A stretch of 64,000 nucleotides of DNA from Conoideocrella luteorostrata (GCA_032433595.1 JASWJB010000090.1:1-64000), one strand, 5' to 3'. Positions 34,213 through 46,065 are shown, counted from the stretch's first letter. The notes: a model not told the origin generated them from the letters alone. Translations and numbers: made by a program.

Positions 34213-35225
34213 ATGTCATTTACTTCGACTGCATTTCAAACCATGGATGGCACGCAGCTGCGGGGACGCGTGTATGCCACTGCAACACACGGACCCGGCG
34301 ATGTTATGTGTCCTGGTGTGAGTGGCAAGGATAGCACTATTCTATGTTTCGAGCAGAGGGCTGACATATATATGCAGCTCAATGCAGTTCTCACCATACT
34401 GAATTTTCCCGCATGCAGCGAGGCGCTTCAGAAACTTGGCATCACAGTCCTTCTATTTGACCCAAGGAACATTGGCTCCAGCGATGGCGAGTCTCGCCAC
34501 GATATTTATCCACCACAATCCATTTTGGATCTATCAGACGCTTTGACACATCTCATGGCGCTATCATCCGTGAATCCAGCTCAGGCAGGTATGCTGGGAT
34601 TCTCATTTGGAGGCACTGTCGCGCTATGTGCCGCGGCCTTGGATCCGCGATGCCACTTCGTGGTCGCCATAGCGCCTTATAAGATCTGATTTCACGTCGG
34701 TGGCGCGACGACTTCGTGTTCTTCGCAAAAGTGCCCAAGATCGTGAGTCGCAAGCAATGGGTAATGCGGCCTTCACACTGCCATTGATAAACGAGAGGGG
34801 AGAGAATCCTGTAGGGTTTAGCCATGGCATTGACAAAGAGCGATACGCAAAGATAGTGAGCACGGGGCCGAAGCTCGCACCAGGACACTTGAATCGAATA
34901 ACACTCTTGAGCTTCTATAAGATTGCCATGTGGACGCCCTGGTCCCTCTGGACACGCCTGGGTCTAGGATGATGGTGATGATGGTGTCAACGGAGCTATG
35001 TTTGTCATATCCACCGAGGATACCGTGAGCTATTCCGAGCTACAACGACAATAATATGAAGTTATACTGAATTATGTGTCATTCAAGAAAAGTAAGTTCG
35101 AGGTGGAAGGGGCAGGGCATGAGGGCGTGCTTGAGGAAAGGCATCTCGATATTGTCATTGGAGTTAAAGCAGAATTTATTCAGAGTTTACAAGCTGAGAT
35201 CTTGCAGATACCAACTCTAAATTAG
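34213..35225 (+). pseudogene. Alpha/beta-hydrolase, frameshifted
   Basis: This is a member of the dienelactone-hydrolase-like alpha/beta-hydrolases common in fungal PKS clusters. Exon 1 is 34213-34317 (donor GTGAGT), exon 2 from 34378 (acceptor TATGCAG). Visible are LLFDPRNIGSSDGE, the nucleophile elbow GFSFGG (about 34596), then an apparent end at TGA 34687-34689. Family similarity resumes one frame over: DFTSVARRLRVLRK, GNAAFTLPLINERGENPVGF, ITLLSFYKIAMWTPW (to 34970). It then shifts again to AMFVISTEDT (acid residue) and, beyond an in-frame TAA (35052-35054), VEGAGHEGVL (catalytic His). So there are at least two frameshifts and one stop. The catalytic triad positions survive, but no full-length product is possible. 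Confidence 0.8.
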
Positions 35226-35806
35226 CAAAAAGCTTCATTAGCGCTATAGTATATTATTTATCTATACTGGACAATATTCTGCGGTGTAATTTGCTGTCTA
35301 GGTAAATTTCAGCAGTACTCCACAAGGGTAAACAGAATTTGTTGATGACCATGCTTAATGCATATATTACCAGAGTATTGCCGGGTTAAAGGACTTTAAC
35401 TAATCAATTGTTGGTTCTTTCCCTGTCCCACCAGGGCTAAAAGCTATAAGAAGAGGTGGGTTGTCAAGGTCCTAGGGAGGGAGTTAGCTGTTGGATTACA
35501 CGTGTGTGCGGATGGATATGTGGATAAACGGGCTGTGAGAGAAAGGTTACGTGGCCTCTGGGCCTAAGGCAGGAATTCAGGACGGGCGTGTCTCAGATTG
35601 TAGGGGTATTTATGGCGGGATTTGGACAGGGCTGTTAGACGAGGAATTCTTCCTCCATCATCTCAGTAACACAGCTCGTCCCATCAATGCTATCAAATTT
35701 GAACCTCTCCTATCATTTCCAACACAAGCATTGACATCACATGAGAATCGATTCTTCAACGACCAGACTAAGTACTCATGGTGTGGGTGCTTCTATCTCA
35801 TTAAGT

Positions 35807-37059
35807 ATGACAGAGAATATCGACAAGGTATATGAAGATGCTGTAGCCTTGGGGTTGCTTCCGGGGTGCTCTGTTATTGCTGGAGACAAAAATGGTGAGT
35901 AAGCCGTTCTGCATGCACCACTTCTTACACAGGTTTGGATTGGTTATTGGTGTAACAGCTGTTTATCAAGGGTCTGTTTTCTACTCAAAATCTTTTGGTA
36001 GAGCCAGCCTGAGGAAAGGCTGCGATGGGCCTTTCACAATGCCAACAGTCGGTGCAATCGCCTCAATTACCAAACTTATGACTGCTGTTGCAGTAATGCA
36101 GTGCGTTGAGCAAAGGAAACTGAACTTGGACGACGATGTTAGACATGAGTTCCATATTATGGGCAAGTACAGCATCATTGAGGATTCTGATGAGGAACAT
36201 GCGGGGATTACTTTCAAGTCCGTCCAGACCCCTATTACCCTACGCATGCTGCTTACCCACACGTCTGGTCACGAATATGACTGGTTCAGCGCACTGCTTC
36301 TGGAAGGGCGAGCGAAAAGGAATGGATTGCCATGGAGCGGGTCTACCGTTGAGGATAAGTCAACTCTCCCCCTACTCTTTGCACCTGGGACAGGCTTTGC
36401 CTATGGTGCAGGGAATGACTGGGCTGGAAAGCTGTAGAGACCGTTTCTGACGGTATGATAGCCTTGATGAATACATGCGAACCCACATCTGGACGTCACT
36501 GGGCATTGATAATGAGGTCACCTTCCACCCTAAAACTAAACAGGGCATGGAAGGTCGAATGGCTGATCTCACCACTCTTAATGCACATTTCGAGCCGCCT
36601 GCCGTGGACGAACCCAACTTTGACTCCCTTTTCTCCAGCCACGATTGTTTTGGTGGAGGCGGTGCCTATGCGACTGCACAGGCATTTTACACCTCTCTCT
36701 CCGCTGTCTTTCGAAGGGATGCCAGGTTGCTAACACCCATGTCGTACACCGAGCTCTTCCGGCCACAGCTTGACGAACACACCGAGAAGGCAATGTGCGA
36801 CTATATCAATTCCACACCGGAATACACTCGGTATCTTGGCCTAGGAGTTCCTGCATCCATCAGAAAGAACTGTTGTTTCGCCGGGATGGTGTGCATAGAC
36901 GGCCAAGATATCGTCTTTGAGAAAGGGACAGCAATGTGCGGAGGGTTTCCCAGCTGCAAATAGTTCATGGACTATGACGCTGGCGTCTGTGCTGTCGCGC
37001 CGTGTCAGGCTCTCCCGGCCATGAGTCCACCCAACATAGCATTAGCTAGTACACAATGA
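35807..37059 (+). pseudogene. Beta-lactamase-like serine hydrolase, frameshifted
   Basis: This belongs to the class C beta-lactamase/transesterase family (LovD-like proteins included). The start at 35807 gives MTENIDKVYEDAVALGLLPGCS. After an intron (donor GTGAGT 35892, acceptor about 35960) follow GRASLRK and SITKLM, the SxxK catalytic motif (about 36068). LLTHTSGHEYDW and PGTGFAYGAGNDWAGKL continue to a TAG at 36435. The frame is restored only by shifting at about 36434 and again at about 36457 (DSLDEYMRTHIWTSLG). A late TAG (36961-36963) stands where Trp is expected, followed by FMDYDAGVCAV to a stop at 37059. Three lesions make it a pseudogene. It may have been an acyl-transfer partner of the decayed second PKS. 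Confidence 0.8.
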
Positions 37060-37452
37060 ATTTCAAAGGGGTGTGCTCAAAATAGCGCCGAAATGAATAA
37101 TCCAGCCTTTACAATTGTGTTGCCACCCCACAAGTCACCCATTTTCGTTGGTTCAGCGGATCATCCCCGTCCTGACCGTCTTTCGGCGACTTCCTAGTTG
37201 GGAATGGGGTGGGACTTGTGTTCATTTGGCCGTGGCGCACTGCGCTATTATTGTATTATGTTAGACAATGCACCGGGATCTTCTGGATGCGCTGTTGGAT
37301 TTCCGTGTGCAACTTATAACTAGCTGTTAGCCCTGCTCTGCTATGTTTTGCTTGAGTCCTCGCACGCTTGTTTTACCGACTCAGTAATCCAGTCAAACCT
37401 TCCTTGAACCCGTCTGACGTAGACATACGATAACAATCAAACTCGTTGCGAC
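37060..37452 (+). promoter_or_regulatory. Upstream region of the intact SDR
   Basis: This 393-bp region has no coding signal. It is pyrimidine-rich shortly before the ATG. No copy of the GTCTCGGA motif was seen. Confidence 0.35.
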
Positions 37453-38502
37453 ATGTCGCTCGCCAGCTTCTGGGCATTTTGGACACAGACATACCCTCCG
37501 TGGTATGGCGCACCTCTGACCGAAGCTTGCCTGCCTGGTCAGGCCGGCAAGGTTTTTATCATCACAGGGGGCTCATCGGGTATTGGCTACGAGCTCACGC
37601 GTATCCTCTACGGCTCAGGCGCCAAAATCTACATGCTCACACGGTCAGAACAGAATGCGATCGAGGCAATATCGAGCATTAAGGCCTTCTACCAAGACAA
37701 AAATCATGGGACGGGAAAGCAGAATGGCAGCATTCAGTTTATATACATGGACCTGGTAGATTTAGCCACCGTCCGCTCTGCTGCCCAGCAATTTCTAAAC
37801 CTCGAGGGCCCCGACGGCAGACTTGACGTGCTTTTCAATAATGCCGGCACAGCGGCGCGCGCAAAAGCGCCAGCCACCAAGCAGGGCCACGAGTACCATT
37901 ATGGCACCATTGTACTTGGTGGTTTTCTGCTAACTCAGCTGCTAGCGCCATTTCTCGCCAAGACGGCAAAATGCAGTCCTGTGGGCAGCGTGCGCGTCGT
38001 CTGGCCGGCCTCGATCCTTGTCGACGCAACGCCCAAGACAGGCATACGCGAGGGCTTCCTGACGGAAACGACGACTGTGACGGACGAAAATGAACTCTAC
38101 AGCTCATCCAAGACGGCCAATTGGTTTGTCGCATACGAGTCAGCCAACCGCAACCGTGACGGCGTCGTGCACATCGCGGGTAACCCTGGCTGCTACGCCA
38201 CTAATATATGGCGCGACTTCTCGGTTATCTTCTTCTTGGCTATTCGCATCTTCCTCCGACATCCAGTGCACGGGGCCGAAACCTACATGTTCATGGCATT
38301 TTCTGATGACATTACCTTTGATGCAGCTTGCGCAGGGCGTTATGTCATAAATGATGGTAGATGGCACCCTGGGCAAAGACAAGATCTCCTCCTGGCATTG
38401 CGCAAGCCCGAAGATGGTGGCTCAGGAAGATCAAGCGAGTGCTTTGACTGGTGTGAGTCAAGGATAGCGGAGTATGCATCACCTTTGTATATAGCAAAAT
38501 AG
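37453..38502 (+). CDS. Short-chain dehydrogenase (retinol-dehydrogenase-like)
   Basis: A single exon of 349 aa, longer than classical SDRs, as in fungal RDH/WWOX-like members. An N-terminal extension (FWAFWTQTYPPWYGAPLTEACLP) precedes ITGGSSGIG (cofactor motif) and FNNAG. VWPAS supplies the catalytic Ser and YSSSK the Tyr/Lys. NPGCYATN follows, and a hydrophobic stretch VIFFLAIRIFL suggests membrane association. No stop or frameshift occurs although both neighbours are broken. It is likely NADP(H)-dependent. It may have belonged to the second, decayed PKS locus, or be an unrelated gene still under selection. Confidence 0.85.
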   Translation: MSLASFWAFWTQTYPPWYGAPLTEACLPGQAGKVFIITGGSSGIGYELTRILYGSGAKIYMLTRSEQNAIEAISSIKAFYQDKNHGTGKQNGSIQFIYMDLVDLATVRSAAQQFLNLEGPDGRLDVLFNNAGTAARAKAPATKQGHEYHYGTIVLGGFLLTQLLAPFLAKTAKCSPVGSVRVVWPASILVDATPKTGIREGFLTETTTVTDENELYSSSKTANWFVAYESANRNRDGVVHIAGNPGCYATNIWRDFSVIFFLAIRIFLRHPVHGAETYMFMAFSDDITFDAACAGRYVINDGRWHPGQRQDLLLALRKPEDGGSGRSSECFDWCESRIAEYASPLYIAK

Positions 38503-39379
38503 GTGTTAATTTATTACAACTAATAATTTTATAAGCTAGCTAACATCTGAAGTCGAAAACAGAATCTCTAGATTTTCACTTATATATTGACCGCAATAAG
38601 AACGAATCATATTGCTTGCAGCTAGGCAAGGGGCTCGACTATAAAAAACGGATATTAAAGCTTAAAATAATATTTTATTTGCGCAAAAACAGACAACAAT
38701 ATACTAAGCTAACTATACAAGCAACTTCTTGCTGCAAAGATAGCATGCAGACCATAATCCACGCTATTTATTTCACCTCTGTGATAGCTAATGCAACGTG
38801 TTCTAAAAATCTAACTCTAGCTAAGAAATCTTTCTATGTAGCTAATGTTAAAGGTAAATTTGGAATTTAGCCGTATAGTATATACATTTTTATTTTAGCC
38901 TAGTTAGAATATTATTATAACCGGGTTCTAACATAGCAGGCTACCTAGCAGGCTACTAGAGCTGCCCTTCGATCTAGAACTAGGACCTAGGCCTAGACCT
39001 TCCGAATTAGATCTTGTAGCCTAGACCTTCTAGCCTTGCTACTAAACCTCTAGCCTAGTCTACAGGCTTGCTTCTAGATCTCTAGCCTAGACCTTCTAGT
39101 CTTGCTCTTAGTACTGCCTCTAGTACTGCCTTCAACCCTAAGACTAGTGCCTAGCTAGCTACTAAGCTAGCTACTAAAATAGCTCTCTTTTCCTTCGTAA
39201 AGAACCTCTTCACTCTCTACATAGCTTATGTAAATAAGGGACTAAATTAGGCTAGGCAAGCAGATTAACTTTTTTTAGCAAAATAGAACTCTATCCTAAC
39301 CCTATCCTAACACTCCCAAGGACGTGTAAGGGCGTCTAGCTTTCACCTCTCCAACGGATCGGTGGATCGGAAGTTTCGC
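38503..39379. repeat. AT-rich RIP tract with degenerate CTAG-rich tandem units
   Basis: 38940-39190 contains repeated blocks of the form TAGCCTAGACCTTCTAG with variants. Depletion of CpA/TpG and excess of TpA point to RIP of an old tandem repeat. No gene is recognised. Confidence 0.55.
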
Positions 39380-41190
39380 CTATACTTTTGCGCCGTACTT
39401 TGTTCCAGCCCTACATCTTTTTCTCGCAGGTCTACTATGTTCGCCGTCTTCTTGGAACCGCAGGATGAGTTGCTCCTTGCCAGTGACAGCGGCTAAGTTC
39501 TCCTCGCCGTCGCTACATTCCTCAATCCACACCATCCGTGTCTGTGTTCCCCATTTGCGAATCCCAGCACACGTATTTGCCAGTACGTCACAATTCGGTG
39601 CCGAAGAATTTTGTGCTAATGCCAGGAGCTCTGGGATAGTGTCCCAAGCGTCGCTCGATGTGGGCCGACACAAAACTAACCAGATCGTGTAAACTATGGC
39701 CAGCAATACATGGGAGAGTAAGAGGACTATGCTTAGATAATCGAACCAGTTCGACGCAGCCATGCCATAGCCTGGCAGTAGCACGCGCATCGTTAGACTC
39801 GTTGCTGATCCAGGTGGCTTGGGGAAATGTGTGCCCGATGGGTCTCCCGTTCGTATCAGTTTTCGTGCGGAAGCGCCGTCCCAATTTCCTGACACTAGAG
39901 GCTCAAGTATAGCACTGTAGTTTGAGGTCCGTTCAGAGGAGATTTTAGAGATGCTGTCGACAAGCGTTGTTGCAATGGCGTGTTCGAAGAAAAGGGTGGT
40001 AACCATAGGGTCGTTAAGGATGTGTCCGCCTCTAGTGGCAGCGGAAGAACGGTTTCTCTGGACTATGGACGACAATAGATAATCTAGAGCCGTGCTATCT
40101 TCAGCAATGTCGTATCGACCGTCGAATTCGCGCTGGAGTAACTTTGGAGCTGCAAGAATGAACCAAGACGGCCTGATGTCGATCAGCCTCCATGTGCCAT
40201 CAGTTGGTGGAACAAAAAAGTTCCGATGCCAATTGTCCGCAGGTATCTCAATCTCCACCCTTACTTTGCTCTAATCGCTTGCAAAGTCGTAGGACAAATC
40301 ACCAATGCTGTTGAGCTGAATGGAGACAGTCCCAGATGCCCAGTATGCTGCGAAGGAACAGCCTAGAGCATTCCACTTCCGTGTTATGGTGCCATTGGAG
40401 GCGAGAATTGGTTGTAAGATGACAACCGCATATTGCCCTTCGCTAAACGCCATAGGAACAGTAACGACTTGTCCAGGTCGAGGCTTTCCAGCCTTTTCAA
40501 TCCTTTTGCGAATGCCATGTCGAGCCAAAGATCCCAACTTCATCTTCGTGGTCCAGCTCACATTTCCTCCTATAGGTTTAATTGGTAAATGTATTACAAC
40601 TTTGTCCACCGTACTGTTAGTCTCCGTCGGTCCTGTCGAGCACCTGGTCCAAACGATTGGAACCTCCGTGTCCGTCTTGAACGTCTGATGTGATGGGTAT
40701 GTTGCCAACCAACCTCTTGGAGGAACCTGAGGCATCCCGCCGTAGTCGATTAAAAGCCAGCTGATTGCCCGTGTCCACAGTGCTTGGGCCGCTGCGTGCA
40801 TTTGTGCTGAAGGGCTGTGTGCTATGGCGGCCCAGCTGTCTCCTCCCCTTGACGCCGAGCGCCCGCGAGCAATCACTGTCTTCCGCAGGCTACTATCGCG
40901 GATGTCAAAGTCCCCATAGCTGTCTGTCGCTGGGCTTTTCAAGGTTTCTATGTAGCTAAAGATAGATCGGTATCCAGCAGCCGGACAGCTTGGCACGTCG
41001 AGCGCCAAGGTCACGTTGAGGCAACGTTTGTCCATAACGGACGACAAATTCAGCCTAGAGGGCCACATCTGTTCCTTTGAACCTTTTATTGGGTAGAGGT
41101 GTGCCAAGTCAGTATTCCACGGGTGGCATCGATCTCTTTGCTTAGTCTACATACCGTTCAGCCATAAGTGAGCACCGCCCATCGGCCATT
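39380..41190 (-). pseudogene. Membrane-anchored hypothetical protein, truncated and with one in-frame stop
   Basis: One minus-strand frame is open from about 41107 to 39380 except for a TAG at 40273-40271 (SYDFASD*SKVRVEIE). Together it gives about 570 aa. There is a non-recognised ectodomain with N-glycosylation sequons, followed by one strong membrane segment (WFDYLSIVLLLSHVLLAIVYTIWLVLC is the region, about 39760-39680) and an acidic tail. A possible upstream exon reads MGGAHLWLN with a GTATGT donor near 41155, but no normal 5' end exists because PKS-remnant sequence begins on the other strand at about 41215. It is probably a 5'-truncated, dying member of a fungal transmembrane protein family. 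Function unknown. Confidence 0.5.
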
Positions 41191-41214
41191 CGGCCTGTTT
41201 GGGAATAAGTACCA

Positions 41215-43458
41215 GAGGACGAGCATCTACTCGGTCTAGAGCGAGCAGGCGTCATCAGACGGGTTGGAAGCAGTGTAACCACCTATCAAGTAGATGATAA
41301 GGTTGTAGTGCAGAACAAGGGATGCTTTGCCAACCGCATCTATGTCCCTAGAGAAAGGGTTCTCTTACTCCCCAAGGGTTTATCATTCGAAGAGGGTGCT
41401 TCTATATCAATTCCCTTCTTCACAGCCGTTTATAGTATTATGGAAATTTGGAAATTAAACATGGGTCAATCTATTCTAACCCATTCAGCTGCAGGCGGAG
41501 TTGGACTAGCGGGCATCCAACTCTGTCGCTACCTGGGTGCTGAAATATACGTGACGGTCGGTAATGAAGAGAAAAGACGACATTGGGAGGAGCAGTACAA
41601 CATTTCTCGAGAGCGAATTTTCCATTCCCAGAAAACTGGTTTTGGATGCGGGAATCGGTCATTGAAAAATGGAAAAGGCGTTGACTTCGTACTCAACTTT
41701 CTCGCAGGAGATCTACTAGATGAGTCGTGGAGACTACTTGCTGATAACGGTACTCTTCTTGAAATCGGCAAGAAGGACATTGTCGACAGGAACACGCTCC
41801 ATATGGAGCTATTCAACCGCAACTGCTCTTTCCAAGGAATTGACATCTCTAGGCCTAGCGTTCTCGATAATTTGCCTCTCGTTGAAAGGACTTTACAAAG
41901 AGTTCGACAGCTCCTTCTTGCAGGCCATATCACACCACTTACACCAAGGAAGATTTTTCATTTAGCCTGATCCAGGATGCAATGAGATACATGCGATCAG
42001 GTGAGCATATCGGCAAGATTGTTATCTTCTATGGATATTGTCACGACTTGGGTACTGGTAAAGCAGAGTGATAGACAAGACTTCTGGAGTATTCGTAGCT
42101 TCTTAGCAACAAGTATAGCACTATATTGTGGACGGTCTTAATCTCTGGCCTTCTAACAATCTGGTCTCCTCCTTCCCTACTTATGCTTCGCCGCTACCCC
42201 GCAGTGAAGAGTTTGCTAGCTGCATGATACTCTCCTCCAATAGGTTGAGATGCATCACTAGATTTACGACGTCATGTGGTCCCTGAATGCCCTCACAAGT
42301 AGTAGTCTCTGACAGATATGCTGGAAACACTAGAGTTCCCATTCGGCCTGCACCGCATGTCTTGATTCTTGACCCTGATGCATTATACTTAATTGTTGGA
42401 GGACTCAAGGGCCTTTGTGGAAGTCTGGTAGTGTATATAGCTCGCTGTGGTGCTAGACATCTAACTGTCTCATCAAGACGTGGCGCCGAAGATCAGGCAC
42501 CTAGGCGTGTGATTCAAGGTCTGAGAAGTCCAGGAGCAGGGATAAAGATTAGCAAGGAGAGCGTGGCGAATTTATTTGAAACAATTCGAGTTTTCCAAGA
42601 ATCTTACGTACTAATCAAGAGCGTTATTCATGGTGCTATGGTTCTGCGTGTGAGTTTTCATCCTTTGTGAAGTAGAATATAAATGCAATTAACAAATTCT
42701 CCAGGATAAAACTTTCGAAGCGATGTCGCTCCAAGACTTCATTGAAGTTCTGGAATGTAAACTGACGGGCACTTGAAACCTCATTCATCAGCTGCAGAGC
42801 AGAAAGGCAATCATAGGCTTGATTTCTTCACTATGCTCTCTTCGCTGTCAGGTATAATTGGCACACGCGGTCAAGCGAAGTATGCAGCTGGTAATTCATT
42901 CGAAGATGCCTTTGCAAAGTATCGCCAATCCCTTGGTCTGGCAGCATATGCTATTGATCTTGGAATTATCAAAGATGTTCGTTACATGAGCGAGCACCAA
43001 GACCTGTCAGACCGATTACTGGGCCGAGCCGAAATTCAAGGTTTGGATGAACAGCAATTACATGACATCATTCGATTATCAATCTTGCAGCAGACAGGAG
43101 GTTTTAGTGCCAATAGCACGACCCAAACAATCACAGGCTTGGTATTCCCTATCGCAGACACATCAACCCTCTCGCTCGATAAGCAATTCTACTCTTTACA
43201 CGTAACGCAACAATCCACAGGCACGATTCCAGTAGTGGAGATAATGAAAGCAAACATATTAATGTCTTTCATGCTATGGTGAAGGCATCGCTCCCAACTA
43301 CTAAGCTGGATTATGAGGCTAAACAACTAGTTAATAGAGAACTAGTTAGAGTCCTTGGTTTATCAATAGATATAGAAGACTCAAAGCTACTCGGAGTTCA
43401 GCTAAATATTTTGTCGACCCAAAAGGCACACCTACTACTCACGTATGCTGGAGTCTGA
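41215..43458 (+). pseudogene. HR-PKS remnant (ER-KR-ACP part only)
   Basis: An enoylreductase fragment starts with LLGLERAGVIRRVGSSV and VDDKVVV and continues as one long ORF (41308-41970). It keeps an intact NADPH motif SAAGGVGLAGIQLCR. A degenerate KR follows (YLIVGGLKGLCGSLV at about 42385; VIHGAMVLR at about 42630). There is an intron-like gap where the main PKS also has one, then DKTFEAMSLQDF. LDFFTMLSSLSGIIGTRGQAKYAAGNSFED is the KR catalytic region in a different frame. Last comes an ACP-like tail (ELVRVLGLSIDIEDSKLL) lacking the DSL serine. KS, AT and DH are absent. Multiple frame changes make it a relic of a second HR-PKS, not a duplicate of the intact one by eye. Confidence 0.8.
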
Positions 43459-43599
43459 TAGGTCGCTCGTTGGTTATCGAGCTGCTAACCACTTTAAATA
43501 AATATATTAAATAGGGATATAATGCACTTAACGCACTTAATAAGACTGCAGGTTAACACTTCGTGAATTCTTGACTGCTCCTCTCCCGCTTGTTCTTGC

Positions 43600-44195
43600 A
43601 AGGTCCTAATTGTGCTACTTATAGCTATGATATTTCTTCTGACCAAATTGGTCAAGCCCACAACTCACGTGCATTCAACCCTGTCACTCTAGAGAATCTA
43701 TTCCGCCCACACAGTATCATTAATAGCTACATTCTGCAGCTTCGTGGGAAGCCTATTTAGAAGCCCTATTACTCGCAACGTACGCGGCGGCAGCAGCTAA
43801 TTAATGTATTATGCGAAGCCTACAGGCAGACCAGGGGATCAAAGCAGAGGTTTTAAACTAGTAACGAATTTACGCCAAGGGAACAGCATAAATCTGTCTA
43901 CTGAGGGAAAATTTCGCATTGCCTAACCTATCAATGTTATCGGGTTATTTAGGATAGGTCTCACAAGGCATTAGACCCCTTGAATAACGATGCCGTTAAT
44001 CGGCGCCGCTCTGCACCTAAGAGCTGTTGGGGGCGTGAGACGTGCGATATAGCTCTTTGTAAATTAGCAAATTGCTAGGACTTCTATTATAGTGTAAATT
44101 AGCAGGCAGAAGAAGTACTATTAAATGCGCGGCTTTTAATTAGCTACGGGCCCCCGTTATCCCAAAAGTGTGCCCTTACGGTCATCAAGAGATAG
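43600..44195 (+). mobile_element. piggyBac-like DNA transposon relic, 3' end
   Basis: Reading through RIP-type stops gives NSYILQLRGKPI*KPYYS (44 kb frame), then QQLINVLCEAYRQTR. The end is CWGRETCDIALCKLANC*DFYYSVN. A Cys-rich tail C-x(4)-C-x(4)-LC-x(4)-C-W-x-x-Y closely resembles the zinc-binding tail of fungal piggyBac-type (DDE_Tnp_1_7) transposases. The stop at 44079 replaces the Trp. Sequence after the tail (about 44083-44190) is shared with 48055-48170, so it is probably the element's 3' untranslated end. Confidence 0.55.
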
Positions 44196-44582
44196 ATAGT
44201 AGAATGCATGTGACTGTAAATTTTGTATCCCCTTGATTTAGTTAGGTCTAGACTAAGAGTGTGTGGCTCGACAACCTGTATTCATGCAGTGTTCCTATTG
44301 GGGCATTAAGTTGACTCTTTTTGTACAGTCGTATTTCGCACTGTTTACACTGTGCATATAGGCTCTCTCAGCAGCTTCCTGCAAACTTCTATGAACCGCC
44401 GCCGCAGCACCAACATTGAGCATTGCACATATTTTCATGTTCATTCGACGCCCGCTCATTACAGTGAGTCTATATACATTAAACACCCAGTGGTCGTAGC
44501 CACTCACACATCGCAGCTGCTTAGAATTCCAACAATTTCGTCCGCTAGACGACCCTGCTCAATTGTACCAACCCCGCACATC

Positions 44583-45160
44583 ATGAACAACCCGGAGGTC
44601 AAGCGTGTTGTAGCTTTCTGGTTCAACCGACCCCCGCTGGAATGGATAATCGCCCCCGAGGGCCTTGATGTGCAATTAAAGTCTGATTTTGGTGATCTTG
44701 TCCTGAGTGCCCGCCGCAACGAGCTCGATAGCTGGGCTGACGAAGCAGAACCCTGTGTTGCCCTTGTTGCTCTATTGGACCAGTTTTCGCGCAACATGTT
44801 CCGCGGCTCGCCCGAGGCATTCAGCGCGGATGCGAGAGCCTGGGATATCGCCACTAAAGCTATCTCCCGGGGCTTTGAGAAAAAGTTACTGTTATCCAGG
44901 CATCAGCATTCTATATGCCGCTTATGCAACAGGAAAGCCTCATCTCGCTGATCGCGGCAAGGTGCTTGTTCGAGGCCTTGAAGCCGAGATGTGAGAGCGA
45001 CGAAGAACACAAGTGGGTTGATATGGGAATCTCGGCCTCCAAGAGGCACATGCAGCAATTGGAGCGGTTCGGCAGATATCCCACCAGGAATGCTGCTTTG
45101 GGCCGCAAAAGCACCGAGACGGAAGAGGAGTATTTAGAGCAACGTGTATCTAGCCTGTAA
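44583..45160 (+). pseudogene. DUF924 family protein with a 1-nt frameshift
   Basis: DUF924 proteins are soluble TPR-like alpha-helical proteins of unknown function. ATG 44583 gives MNNPEVKRVVAFWFNRPPLEW and then LLDQFSRNMFRGSPEAFSADARA, the family signature. At 44879-44889 the frame breaks in a five-A run. One more A would continue into VTVIQASAFYMPLMQQESL, which is open to the stop at 45160 and includes KRHMQQLERFGRYPTRNA. The rest is normal, so either a homopolymer sequencing/assembly error or a recent inactivation explains it. Confidence 0.75.
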
Positions 45161-46065
45161 ATCGCGTCATTCCATGTATAATTGCGCACTGCATGAACAC
45201 TCTTCAAATGTTCCGTCATAAGGTTTCATCTCCAATAACCTCATGCAGTAGTATACTGATTAATTACGGCTTGCAAGTCAGTCTTGGCGACTCCTAACTA
45301 CAATACAAACCCAGGGCTCATCATTAGCTTATCGCATGTTGTCCTTCTATCGGCGGTTCCAGCATTATATACGTGTGCAGTTCAATTGGCTTTGCTTTCC
45401 GGACCAGCAGCCAAAACCGTACTGAGAAGGCGCGGGTCAAAAACATTTAGCGAGAGGAGAGAAGCGAAGTGTATTCTATGGAGGAAATGCGAAATTTTAA
45501 GCATCGCAAACGACTGTTCTGGAGTTGACCATGGTTCTGCCGAGTTTCGCGCAGTATGAAATTATAGGTTAGCCCATTGCGATATTAATGTTGCGTTATG
45601 AGCATCTAAGAGCAATTTGGCAACAGTGGCAACCTGCAGGGCTAGATGGATTCGTGGGTTGCACAGGGTGTTGTGCAATATCGGTATCGATACCAATTGC
45701 GGCAAAAATTCAATATAATTAATAATCTCTGTATATCTCTAAGAAGAGGAAAACAAGTCAAGGTGGAAGGCTCGATATCGCCGTATAAATATCGTGGCCG
45801 AAACGTGACCACGTGACCCGCTCCGTGCTTCCTATTGAGCTTGACGGCAGGATTCCAACAGGATTTGAATAGAATGGATTGAATTGATGACTGAAGAAGG
45901 ATGTTTTCGATGTCTAACGATGGTTCTTGCCTTCCTGAAGAGCTGTACAATCCTCCTATTTATGCTTCTCGTGTGCTCCCGTAATTCCCTCAATATCAGT
46001 GCCTCAGACACTGATATCTAGGCTTCCCCTGTCTCCTAGGACCTCAAATGTCAAACGGAGCATGT
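45161..46065. other. Intergenic region with a perfect hairpin
   Basis: No gene is recognised. ATATCAGTG (45993-46001) and CACTGATAT (46009-46017) form a perfect 9-bp stem with a 7-nt loop. The site lies just before the possible LTR and could be a remnant terminal structure. Confidence 0.4.

Noticed and set aside
44352..44582. Upstream extension of the DUF924 ORF
   Set aside because: The family N-terminus begins at the ATG of 44583; the extension has no family similarity.
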